A stretch of 64,000 nucleotides of DNA from Apostichopus japonicus (taxonomy: Eukaryota; Echinodermata; Holothuroidea; Aspidochirotida; Stichopodidae), in the NCBI RefSeq assembly GCF_037975245.1, contig NC_092583.1:2194764-2258763 (forward strand), read 5' to 3'. Position 1 is the stretch's first letter; each line of letters opens with the position of its first letter. The notes below the pieces were generated by a model. That model worked only from the letters and a program-made list of their open reading frames with translations. It was not told the DNA's origin and did no database searches. Below, piece by piece: positions 24,226-35,600 of this stretch. Made by a program: the position numbers and the translations under genes.

Positions 24226-24298
24226 GCGTCCATAGCCTAGTGGTTAGGGTGTCCGCGTACAGAGCGGGAGGCCCGTGGTTCGAATCCCGGTGGAGGCT
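24226..24298 (+). tRNA. tRNA-like gene, unit 3
   Basis: Sequence identical to unit 1 across the cloverleaf, followed by TTTTTT. This unit's upstream part has GTAGTG where the others have GTAGGG. Confidence 0.45.
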
Positions 24299-24598
24299 GA
24301 AAGTTTTTTCACTGTTCTTGATTTTCCAACTCATTACGATTTTCATTTATATATATTCATTTGCCTTTGTCGTTTACCTCCATTGCATTAACATAAAGTC
24401 TGTTCAAAGTATCTCTTTCGAGATCCGGCTTTAGGAATCACAAATGATTTTCGAGTTGGATAGCATCATGTTTGATCTCTAGAGTAGGGCAAAATATGTC
24501 ACCAAAAACAGAACTAGTATTGTTCGATATAGGTGACAAACGCCTACAGTGGAATTACGATCTTCCTTACCGGTTTCGAACCTCTGGACATACAATCA

Positions 24599-24671
24599 GC
24601 GTCCATAGCCTAGTGGTTAGGGTGTCCGCGTACAGAGCGGGAGGCCCGTGGTTCGAATCCCGGTGGAGGCT
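24599..24671 (+). tRNA. tRNA-like gene, unit 4
   Basis: Sequence identical to unit 1 across the cloverleaf, followed by TTTTTT. Confidence 0.45.
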
Positions 24672-24971
24672 GAAAGTTTTTTCACTGTTCTTGATTTTCC
24701 AACTCATTACGATTTTCATTTATATATATTCATTTGCCTTTGTCGTTTACCTCCATTGCATTAACATAAAGTCTGTTCAAAGTATCTCTTTCGAGATCCG
24801 GCTTTAGGAATCACAAATGATTTTCGAGTTGGATAGCATCATGTTTGATCTCTAGAGTAGGGCAAAATATGTCACCAAAAACAGAACTAGTATTGTTCGA
24901 TATAGGTGACAAACGCCTACAGTGGAATTACGATCTTCCTTACCGGTTTCGAACCTCTGGACATACAATCA

Positions 24972-25044
24972 GCGTCCATAGCCTAGTGGTTAGGGTGTCC
25001 GCGTACAGAGCGGGAGGCCCGTGGTTCGAATCCCGGTGGAGGCT
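24972..25044 (+). tRNA. tRNA-like gene, unit 5
   Basis: Sequence identical to unit 1 across the cloverleaf, followed by TTTTTT. The downstream part shares the GTCGCTT variant with unit 2. Confidence 0.45.
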
Positions 25045-25344
25045 GAAAGTTTTTTCACTGTTCTTGATTTTCCAACTCATTACGATTTTCATTTATATAT
25101 ATTCATTTGCCTTTGTCGCTTACCTCCATTGCATTAACATAAAGTCTGTTCAAAGTATCTCTTTCGAGATCCGGCTTTAGGAATCACAAATGATTTTCGA
25201 GTTGGATAGCATCATGTTTGATCTCTAGAGTAGGGCAAAATATGTCACCAAAAACAGAACTAGTATTGTTCGATATAGGTGACAAACGCCTACAGTGGAA
25301 TTACGATCTTCCTTACCGGTTTCGAACCTCTGGACATACAATCA

Positions 25345-25417
25345 GCGTCCATAGCCTAGTGGTTAGGGTGTCCGCGTACAGAGCGGGAGGCCCGTGGTTC
25401 GAATCCCGGTGGAGGCT
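25345..25417 (+). tRNA. tRNA-like gene, unit 6
   Basis: Sequence identical to unit 1 across the cloverleaf. It shares the 5-T downstream run, the 372-bp unit length and the GTCGTTT variant with unit 1. Confidence 0.45.
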
Positions 25418-25716
25418 GAAAGTTTTTCACTGTTCTTGATTTTCCAACTCATTACGATTTTCATTTATATATATTCATTTGCCTTTGTCGTTTACCTCCA
25501 TTGCATTAACATAAAGTCTGTTCAAAGTATCTCTTTCGAGATCCGGCTTTAGGAATCACAAATGATTTTCGAGTTGGATAGCATCATGTTTGATCTCTAG
25601 AGTAGGGCAAAATATGTCACCAAAAACAGAACTAGTATTGTTCGATATAGGTGACAAACGCCTACAGTGGAATTACGATCTTCCTTACCGGTTTCGAACC
25701 TCTGGACATACAATCA

Positions 25717-25789
25717 GCGTCCATAGCCTAGTGGTTAGGGTGTCCGCGTACAGAGCGGGAGGCCCGTGGTTCGAATCCCGGTGGAGGCT
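25717..25789 (+). tRNA. tRNA-like gene, unit 7 (in truncated unit)
   Basis: Cloverleaf identical to the others, but the trailer is GAAGGTTTTTT rather than GAAAGTTTTTT. The unit runs into (TA)n about 45 bp later, so it is the end of the array. Confidence 0.45.
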
Positions 25790-25831
25790 GAAGGTTTTTT
25801 CACTGTTCTTGATTTTCCAACTCATAACGAT

Positions 25832-25835
<4 letters not shown>

Positions 25836-25885
<50 letters not shown>

Positions 25886-25947
25886 CTACTAAGATATATA
25901 TATATATATATATAACTACTAATATATATATTTATATATATATATAC
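25836..25947. repeat. (TA)n tract closing the tRNA-like array
   Basis: Alternating TA with two ATAACTACTA interruptions. It replaces the second half of the seventh array unit. Confidence 0.95.
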
Positions 25948-26429
25948 AATTTCACATACCATCTGTTGATCTCAGTCATCCACCTAGTAGGAGCAAAGTT
26001 ATGTCAACAAATCCCGCATGCCTGCTTGATATTGGTGTGTTTGCCTGTACCAGCCAACCAGATAGTTATAGCTGCTAACATCCGGACAAACCTGGTTACT
26101 GTCATTCTTATGGGGCTTGTTGCTTGGTTACAAAAGCAACCTTATCTACTGATAGACAAGAAATTCACAACAACAATGAAACTTTCTTTCTTAATTGTTT
26201 ATTTGATTACAAATGTTTTACTGGTAGCTGCCTGGCTAGTCAGGTACAGTGTACATACCCAAACAAATGATATACCCACATATTTACAACAAAGGGTTTA
26301 AGATACAATTTTGACGTTTATAAACAAAGGTGGTCTAATTAACTCATTATTAAACATTTGCTATTTTGTTTTGTAGCATCAAGAAGATTATCTTTCTTTG
26401 GAACAGTAACATAATATTTAAGCACTCTG

Positions 26430-26711
26430 CAAGGGAGGGGCGAACATGCAGGCAAAATATCAGAGCCGTAGATACGGCATTGCAAACTATCTAAGCGTAG
26501 CGCCACCATAATGGGCGCGAAGCGTACAAGTGAATTTTGGCTGAAAATGCCTCCCAGATCGCTGGAAATGGCACTTCCCAGGCTTTGTAAGTTACATCTT
26601 AGCATTTTCTCGTTTGAAATTACTAGCGATATCATAAATTTTTTTTAAAATAAATAAAAATATGCTCAAGGGGGGGGGGGCTGCCCCTTCGCCCCCTTGG
26701 CTACGAGCCTG
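26430..26711 (-). mobile_element. hAT-like MITE, family C copy 2 (one end deleted)
   Basis: An inverted copy of the element at 6222-6533, with the hairpin core, the long A/T stretch and the G-run/C-run pair. It is flanked by an exact 8-bp duplication GCACTCTG (26422-26429 and 26712-26719). The right end keeps GGCTACGAGCCTG. At the left only CA remains before internal sequence, so about 20 bp of the terminal repeat is gone although the target duplication is intact. Confidence 0.85.
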
Positions 26712-26719
26712 GCACTCTG

Positions 26720-29700
26720 CAAAGGAAGCCAACTCTGAAGTCGTTCAAGCGTAATAAACAGTGGTCTTGGAGTGATATACTCTACATCTGGAGGTGTGAA
26801 CTCCATTATTTAAGCTTTCTGCTGAAAACCCGACCTGTGGCCCATATATCGGAAATTCAAGAAGGGTACGTTCAGTTCTGTAAGGGGCACTTTCACATCA
26901 TATAGATTTTGTAAAAATGACGGAATTGCAGATGGTTGGGGGGGGGGGGAGGGCACAGTAGTCTGTACATGGGGAAGGGGTGGAGGGGAACACGTCCCCT
27001 GTGCTCCGACCAAGCCACGGTCCTGCATCAGTTTGTGACAACCTCGACACAATGTCAGCTTTGAAATTTTGCATTCGCTGTGCATACACCAGAGCTAGGA
27101 CTGGTTCGGAACCCGATAAAACTCTAAGACAAAGGGAATTTTCTCTGTTAGATGTTGCGCATTACTTCAATTGAGATCACAATGCCTTGCTTCCTCCCAT
27201 TAACAGTTTGACCTAGATTAACGTTCTTCTATAGTTCCCAGTTGGAAAACTTAACGCCTAAATAAGTACTTCCTCAAAAACATATCATCCAGTCCTATCG
27301 ACATCAAAGCCAAGCTTGGTAGCTTGAACTGACCACCGGATATCGCCGAGCAGAAACTAACGAAGGAGCCCTGGCAAATTAATGGAATTCATTAATTGTT
27401 AATGAAGTGATTGCTTATATTAGTCACGTAAAGCCGTTAGCGTGCTCGGGTTAGATGGTTATACACGTTTTCACTTTGTCAATGAAGATTAACAAAGTGA
27501 AAAACTGTTTCTAGCAAACATTAATAATGATATAACAAACACAAAAATACTGACGAGAAAATTTCTTAAATGTTCACATCTCTTTCAGAGATACAGTAAA
27601 GGAGTGATGCGTTTTTTAATGTTTTTTCACAGGTGTTGCTTTTGGAAGAAGTGAACGAGCAAATGGTCAGAGAATGTCTTGCAGATGGTATAAATACAAG
27701 TTGCTTGCACCCTTGTTCTGACCGTGACCTATTGGGAGTGAGGTCATGTTTATAACCTTTTTTTTTCATTTTTACAAGTTCCTTCCTGCAACGGTTAACA
27801 TCTGACCGATACACGAAAAAAAACGGGTGACCGTTTAAGGCCGTTGTCTGGGTACGTGGTAGATGCGGCATAGACTATACAATGAACAAAATAGAAAACG
27901 CCGTGCTGAATCAACTAGAAAATGTTCACTATATGGCCTCCGTAGGCTAACATCACAATGTCCTACTCGCAAGTGAAATTACTTGGAAACAAATTCTTTT
28001 TCATCATGGCAGTGGAAGTAATCTGCTTACATAATAAAAGAAAAGAAATATAATGTTGATTGGCAGGATCCAGTCTGCGTCAAATTCAAACCATTTGCAA
28101 TAACAAAGGACTGGATATCCTATTTAGACACATTCCACATGAGTGGCTAGCACTTGATCAAGAAAACGTTGGTTGATTTCATTCCTAGATCTTTGTAAAA
28201 AAAAGTCTTTAATTCCATTAATAACAACGAAAATTCAGTCATAAATAAAAATAAAAAAATCCACGTAGTCATTATTCTTGTACAAAAAGAGAGGCAACTA
28301 TAGTTGTACATTAACTGCCTTAGTACGGAAGAACCTACCCACTGAATGCCTAACGAAGCCTACCCACACATTTTTACAGAAAAAAACGCGCAAGAAACCA
28401 AACACTTAGTGAACAAGAAACCAAACACTTGAAACAAGTACAGTATCTTCCTGATAAGAGATGTTCTTCTGTGCCAGAAGGAAATCTTAAAGGGGCAAAT
28501 CATACAATAACGTTTCACATGATGAATGTATTTGCCACTTGAGTTGCCAGCGTAGTGAATTTAATGGTGGGGTCTTGGATCAGCATTTAATATACATCAA
28601 CAAAAGTAATGAGTAATGAGATGTAATGAATGAGAAAAGGGGGGCAGGGGGAGGGTGTGCCCCTGATGCTGTTGAAGCTGCCTCCAATATATTGGAGGGT
28701 GTGGGGGTACGGGGGATGGCCCTCCAGACAAAGTTGAACATTAATATATGAAGTGGTGCACATTCTGAGATATATTTAGGCTATTAATAATGTCGTGCTA
28801 ATAACAGTTATTTTTTTTCCGTGTGAGATTGAAAAGAGGGGGAGGGGGTATCCTTCCCCCACACTACCCCCCTGGATCCACCCATTGCTATCAAACGAAT
28901 TTCCTTCTATGTTGTAACGACTATTTCTCAGGATTTATAGATTTGTGATTTGATGATCATTTCCAGTCGTGCAAATATAGACCATTGTGGAGAGGACTGG
29001 TTGTTGTCAACTGATCAGTCAATAATTGCCAGGTAGGGAGAGATAACGACAAATTAAAAAGGTACCAGCTTTATTTATCTTGGCTTGGCAACTATCTGGA
29101 AAATCCAAAGCTGTACCAGAATATCTAAACAATGAGGGAAACGAAAGGGAAACGAAGCGAACGTAATACAAAATACGATATTATGATCATCATCAGGTAG
29201 CCGTGTGTTAGAGCATTAACAATGGCACACAGTAAGATGTTATATCTATTCCATGACTTGATATGGATACGATAAAAGTGAATATTAGAAGGCAGATACG
29301 ATGAAGGGCATGGAGGGGGTTGAGGAAAAGGGGTGTTGACCACGGGGGGGGGGGGGGGGGAGGGTGGAGGGGACGTAACTTCAGATACAGAGTAATATCC
29401 AGGTAGCAGCACCACCACAAGAAGTCACATGTGTGGGGCTATTACAGTAAGTGAAAGAAACTGAAAATGGTGCGCAACTTTAAAGTAGTTCAATCTTTTC
29501 TTCTGACAGGTCTTTGTTTGATACTTTTAGACTATTATCGAAGCAACTTTAATTTTTGATTCTTTATAATCAGTCTTTATCAGCCGAGCTTAACTTGTAG
29601 TCCTCGACTCCTCGTTTTATATATCTGGCAAAATTTGACAATTTTACCTGTTGGTAAAGGGTCTCCATTATTTGACAAATGTTACTTCCAACAGCGACCA

Positions 29701-30475
29701 TGTTGGGAACGATATTTTGACAGACACACTAGGTTATGTAGATAGAGTTCCCAATGAGGATTTAAATTCACAGGGTATTCGTTGAATCCTCAAGGATGGG
29801 GGTTACAAACGTTAAAATGCAATAGATTGCAAGCCAACAATTTTTCACCAAATATGCAACCAAGAATACGCATTGCTGATACAACTGCAATCAATACAAG
29901 GGTTGTATATATAGGTACTTGTTGGTGTTGTGACATGACACCACACTTGTTGGTGTCATGAAATGTCAGTTTAGATTATTTCAGGTACGGTGGGCGAGAC
30001 ATTACTTAGATCGCTCCTTAAAGTTGAACACCCACAAACACTTTCGGAAACTTATAAAAATAACAGTGAATAACAACTCGTAAGTAATATTATCAAATGA
30101 AAAAATCTGACTTTTTTTCTTTTTGCATTAAAAGAACAAAAAATAATACAGTTTGTCTAATAATAGCACCTTACAAGAATTGAAAATAATATTGACAACA
30201 GTAGTAGTAATATTTTTGTAATGATAACAACAATAATAATAATTATTATGATATAATAACATTATTAACAATAAAACTAATAATAATTATAATAATGATA
30301 ACAACAATAACAATAATACTAAAGCAATGGCAGCGAAACTCTACAGTTTATCTGTCACTGTTATTATTTATATGGATTTTTTTCATTTTATTTTTATGAA
30401 TTATGAAGTGACTAAATATCCTCTATTACAAAAATTAAGGTCAGCACATGTATATACAGTCAATCTCATCGAGAG

Positions 30476-30510
<35 letters not shown>

Positions 30511-32539
30511 TCCAAAGATAATGAATATTTCACACTGTGTACTACTGAATATTCACAGTGTGAAGGAGCAGAAAGATATTCACAACAGATTTTCTTTAAA
30601 AAATTAATAATAATAATAATAATAATAAAAACAAAAAAATGTAAAGTTTGGGAGTTGTGAAGATAAGTTTATGGAGGTAGATATTGCTAGATCTATGTGT
30701 GTTCTTAGCGTGTTCTGTCATCTTTTTCACATACATGTTAGAAATAACCCTTTTGACAGTTCCTTCCCTGAACTATCATCCCTTTTGCCCTTTCCAACCA
30801 ATTCTGAGTCCCCCTCGGGGAATAATGCCAAATAGAATGGTTTTCAAGAAATGACAATTATGTCCACAAAGATGTAGTGTCTCTCACAAATTGGTTCCTT
30901 TTTACCAACACAGTATTGGAAACACAATCTTTCTTAGTACTGAACTGGTTTGACCAACAACTAAATATTCAAAAAACCACTTCTTGAATTCCTCCTCACT
31001 TGTTTTTCAAAAAAGATTTGTTTCAAAACACTCCTTAAAAAGCAACTACCCCACATTTATGAATTAAGTTTAATGACCGGTATATCGAAGGTGTCTTGTT
31101 CCCTCTTTTGCTATCATAAAAATCTACTCCTGAGACGATTCAAAAAGGGCTTAATACTTTCCAAAATGATTCCATGACGAATAATATTTCTGGGTATCTG
31201 AGAATTTAAAGAAAAACAATTGTTTTTACTTCTTGCCTGTCTTTTCATTGTTTCGTTTCATTGTTTCTTTTCATTGTTTCTTTTCATTGTTTCGTTTCAT
31301 TGTTTCGTTTCATTGTTTCTTTTCATGGTTTCTTTTCATTGTTTGGGAGATGGATGATGTATCAAACTTAATTCACCATTCTCCGATGACGGACGGTTTA
31401 TATGTATGTCCGGTAGAAAACCCAGAAATACCTCTTCTTCGGTCAGCCAAAAGATCTTTTTCAGTAAATAATAGGTAGCATAGTGTACTGTATTATTATA
31501 AACACAAATTAAATTCTACCTATCCAGCAGGCTTTTAAACATCTCTTTCAGTAAATGATAGGGTAACCATTATGTATTGTATGATAAGGACAAATTGATA
31601 TTTTTCCAAAACAGATTAAGACATCTGTTTTTCAGTAAATAATAGGTAACATTATGCACTCTATTATAAAGCATAAAATAGATACTTCTAGCTTGAATTC
31701 TTCTGTTTTCTTTTTCCGCTTCTCAGAGAATGAGCACAGTGAAAAAACACGGACCGAAACCAGTCTGTTGCTATCTTTTGCTTATAAAGAAGCAAACTGT
31801 ACCCCTCTGCCCCCCCCCCCCAAAAAAACCAAGCTTAAATATGACTAAATAGAGAGATTCAGGAGAAAACCAGTTCTTCATTGTAATGTTCTGATGACAG
31901 TGGAGTATGTAACTACCAGTACTGAGATAACAATGGCTTTACCAAAACTGAGATTGGGGGGTATCCATTTGACCTGGTTTTGAAAAGGGAAGTGTTTTAT
32001 CCAAATTGAAATGGCCAGGGCTTTTCAAGGCCCAGTTAAATGTAATTGCCTAGGCACTCAATCCCAGCAAGGGACGTGACCAGACTGTGGTTATCCTATT
32101 TTGCCAAAAATCTCTGCTGCATTGGGAACCATTGTCTCAATGTGTGTTGACGATTAAAGCTAGTTTACAGTGGCAGTGACTCCTTCCCCCCACTGGCAGC
32201 TTTTAGAGGGACGTGCACAGTTCCACAGAGGGGACTGTCCACAGAGGGAACGTCCACAGAGGGCCTTGTAGAGTCCACACCCTGTTCCTAAGGCGATCAC
32301 AAATGAGTATCATTGGGCCACACAAAAACAACTGCAGGCTTAGAATCTGTCATGGTCGTCGTCTCGGTGACAGCATCCAAGGAAAAGTCTGTGTCCCACG
32401 GAACTCCGCCCGGAAGGTCCCGAGTATTTGGCAACTATGTGCGTCGAAGGCCTCTGGTCGGACGACCTTGGAACGAACCACCCGACGGATATATATCACT
32501 TTCTACGCGAGAGTTTTGTTTCTCTAAGACATTTCTTCC
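26720..32539. other. intergenic stretch between two convergent genes
   Basis: I find no exon here. It holds A/AAT-rich microsatellites (about 30220-30320 and 30606-30630), a run of about 30 A (30477-30507), several G-runs (26937-26950, 29343-29360), and a 13-bp minisatellite at 31242-31345. The 3' UTR of the receptor gene should lie in the last part of it (minus strand, below 32540). Confidence 0.5.
31242..31345. repeat. 13-bp minisatellite, about 8 copies
   Basis: The unit is TTTCATTGTTTC followed by T or G, repeated with single-base changes. It lies about 1.2 kb past the receptor stop codon. Confidence 0.85.
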
Positions 32540-32698
32540 TCAGACGATGATGCGATCGTTCTCCATGTCCATCTTGGAAAACGTCTGGCAGCACTGTGAA
32601 ATCTTGATGAGTGTCTTCTTGACCCGTAAGGAGGTGTGTCTGGAGGAGGCGGCCTGGCACCAACACTCCCTCATGAGTTTAGCTAGAGTAGTCAACGT
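32540..32698 (-). CDS. receptor exon: end of kinase and C-terminus
   Basis: Acceptor TTTTTTTTGCAG. Encodes [20 protein letters not shown], including the conserved Arg of the last kinase subdomain, then [12 protein letters not shown] and a tail ending MENDRIIV before TGA (32540-32542). The tail is about ten residues longer than in vertebrate ACVR1. Confidence 0.93.
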   Translation of the reverse strand, partial: TLTTLAKLMRECWCQAASSRHTSLRVKKTLIKISQCCQTFSKMDMENDRIIV

Positions 32699-35600
32699 CT
32701 GCAAAAAAAACAGATAAGCGAGCGGCTCTGGTTTAGTGATGGCAACGACAGATCGCAACAATGTTCGTACCTTACAATTAAGTCTTAAAGGAGACGTATA
32801 TAATAAAATTATAAATAAGTTCTTAATATAGTGCCAAACACCAAAAGGCCTCTAGACGCTTTACAAAACCTTAAAAAAAAATAAAAAAATAAAAAAATGA
32901 TTCATGATTAACAGAGGTGGACCTCGTAGGCACAGAATTCGACTTTGATACATTTGCGGACAGTTGGAGACATAAAAAAAAAAAAATGGTTTTCTAACCA
33001 GGTTGCATTTCAATGAAGCTATTACTTCTTGAGAAAATGACCGTGAGGCTCGACAATGAAAGGGGCTGGACTGCTAAGTCTATTCTATTAAAAAAACCTC
33101 TAAGCTTAGTTAGAGTTCCACGGATGCAACATACCAAAACAGACTACTTTTTGTTAAGGCCTCATCTATAACCCAATTTTATTGACAAATTTGCCAAGAA
33201 CAAAATGGTGATGAATGTAATCCAAGCTTGTTCGGTGTTGTTGATATGAAGTTTAATAAAGAACATGTTTCAATTGAGTTATCAGAATTTCTAGAACAAT
33301 AGATTTACATTCACATTTAGTACTGCACCGAGGAGACCGGATTCTTCGTCAATATAGTGCAATCCAGAGATTCAGCATAGTTTTGAAACAGAAATATCTT
33401 CAGAACCTGAACTGGCATTGAAAGATTTCTTAAACTTTGGCAAATCAGGCATACAAACATTTCTGACTATCTAAAAGTTATCTTTCCATTGTCACATCAT
33501 AGACTGCAATGCTTCACTTTATCAAGAATCCTGTGCAAACCCAGAAGCAGTTTGTTGAACCCCCCTGACAACTGTGAACAGGAGCGCCCCCCCAAACTTG
33601 GCTGCACTTTTATGCCAGACTCATTTGTTTCTCGCTGAAGCTAAAGTCCGTGTTTTCACCATTCTCCAATTTTGTAATGGCAGCTGCGATGTTAAATTCA
33701 GCAAAGAGAGATGTACATTGAAAGATTAGATGAGTTACGCTACATTGAAGCAAACTCTTGCAAGCTTGGTCGCTTCATTTTTTTACATTTTTTGTATCCA
33801 AACTACCTTGGATCACTCATGTTTAGTTAGCAATTAATCATACTGAGATAGATCGCCTCGAGTAGCTTTCACCAAATGAAGGTTAATTAGTCTGGATGCC
33901 TGGATGCCCTTAATATCTAGTATAATATAAAGCAAATCTAAAGAGCAAAATTTCAACAACAACAAAACAATCACTCTTTACTCCTTTTGGCAAATGCTTA
34001 TAATGCTATAAAAATTCACCTTTCCTATCCGAGCAATCGGTGGGGCGGGTGGGGGGGGGAGTTGGGGGGGTCTTGAACTTACTTGGTCAGTTGACCATCT
34101 GTTAGGTAGAGTGGGCCTGCACTGGTCCACACACACTACCTTCCGCATATCTTCAAAACTAGGATCGCTTGGCACTTTGTCATGGAACGGTGGATTGTAA
34201 TCTTCGACCATACCTGACGGGAAAAAAAAAAAAAAATAACAATGAAACGAGCAGCCGCGTTAGGAATGAAATCCAAAAGCATACTTTCATAAATTTTTTA
34301 CAAAATTTCATGCCTCCTTAGGATTACATTTAATAGTATGTATCAAAGTCACATGACATGGTCGAGGTACGTGTCTTTCATGTCAAAAAGTCTTCTTCCT
34401 TTTTTTAATTTTCTTTCTCCGAGAATAAAACTACAAATGTTTTATATATTGAAATGTCTCGCATTTTCACCTTTCCCAAAATTCATCTGCAAAACACACT
34501 GTGTTTTACTTTTTTGATTGCTGTTCTTTGAGCATCACCCCGCTCATTGTCACCGAACCATTCTAAGCACAAAAACATAACAAATAACATAATAAAATAT
34601 ATAGATGAATCCCGAAAGAAGATGTAAACTTGTAAGTTATCTTTGAGAACATGTAAAACATGCCACTGAGGTCTCATTGCGTTTTAAATACATGAAAATG
34701 ACAACTAAGACATACAGTATTCTAAAGTGTAAAATCCAACCAGAAACTGATTTCGTCCCCAAACCCCCCCCCCCCCCCAAAAAATCAAAACCAAAACAAA
34801 AAACAGGGTATGTGCAATGCTCTTAGGGACATCTTGGGAGTGATAACACACATCTTGGGAGTGACTACACACATCTTGGGAGTGATTACACACATCTTGA
34901 GCCTGATTACACACATCTTGAGCCTGATTACACACATCTTGAGCCTGAATATACACATCTTGGGAGGGATTACACCCATCTTGGGAGGGATTACACCCAT
35001 CTTGGGAGTGATTACACAAATCTCGGGAGTGACTACACACATCTTGGGAGTGATGACACACATCTTGGGAGTGATTACACCCATCTTGGGAGGGATTACA
35101 CCCATCTCGGGAGTGATTACACACATCTCGGGAGTGATTACACACATCTTGGGAGTGACTACACAAATCTTGGGAGTGATTACACCCATCTTGGGAGTGA
35201 TTACACCCATTTTGGGAGGGATTACACCCATCTTGGGAGGGATTACACCCATCTTGGGAGGGATTATTCACATCTTGGGAGGGATTATAAACTCGCCAAG
35301 ACAGTTTACCGTATGGAACACTTTCAAAGAGCTGGTTAAGCTGAATTTGTCAACAGACTCACTTAACCCAACAAGTGTGCAGTTAAATGCAGCAAGAGTA
35401 CACAACAATTAAGATGTTTGAAACTCATTAACAACTCACTTCAATGGCCAACTGTTGTGTAGACATGGCCATATGTACACCATAGCGTACTGGCTGACTC
35501 ATGCAACTAATGAATATACATAAGATAAATAGCTAACCTACTAAATGAAGCTCACCGTAGATGCTGCACTACCAGTCTATCCTTAATCAAGGTCAGTCGG

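Larger units (their letters stand above)
23307..25835 (+). repeat. tandem array of 372/373-bp units carrying tRNA-like genes
   Basis: Six complete units and a seventh, truncated one begin at 23307, 23679, 24052, 24425, 24798, 25171 and 25543. They differ by only a few bases (for example TTTTT versus TTTTTT after the tRNA-like part, GTCGTTT versus GTCGCTT, and one GTAGTG for GTAGGG). Each unit starts CCGGCTTTAGGAATCAC. It contains one 73-nt tRNA-like module and ends CTTTCGAGAT before the next unit. Near-identity points to recent expansion or ongoing homogenisation. The unit is found nowhere else in the window, except for the tRNA-like fragment at 22866. The 73- to 111-codon frames running through the units only reflect the repeat. 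Confidence 0.95.

Noticed and set aside
23307-25835. CRISPR-like array
   Set aside because: The units are nearly identical along their whole length with no unique spacers, and this is a eukaryotic genome.
23307-25892. Repeated 73- to 111-codon open frames in the 373-bp array
   Set aside because: They are the same frame read through each repeat copy, contain the tRNA-like module, and have no protein features; explained by the repeat.
25966-26301. 111-codon hydrophobic plus-strand frame
   Set aside because: Could suggest a small membrane protein, but there is no family resemblance or splice context and it starts at the edge of a (TA)n tract.
28620-28890. Another hAT-like MITE with G/C-runs
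   Set aside because: The right side ends like one (CCCCTGGATCCACCCATTG), but I found neither a matching left end nor an 8-bp duplication.
34785-35412. Long open frames of 155-200 codons on both strands
   Set aside because: Produced by a 21-bp minisatellite in an intron; heptad-like peptides are a by-product of the period.
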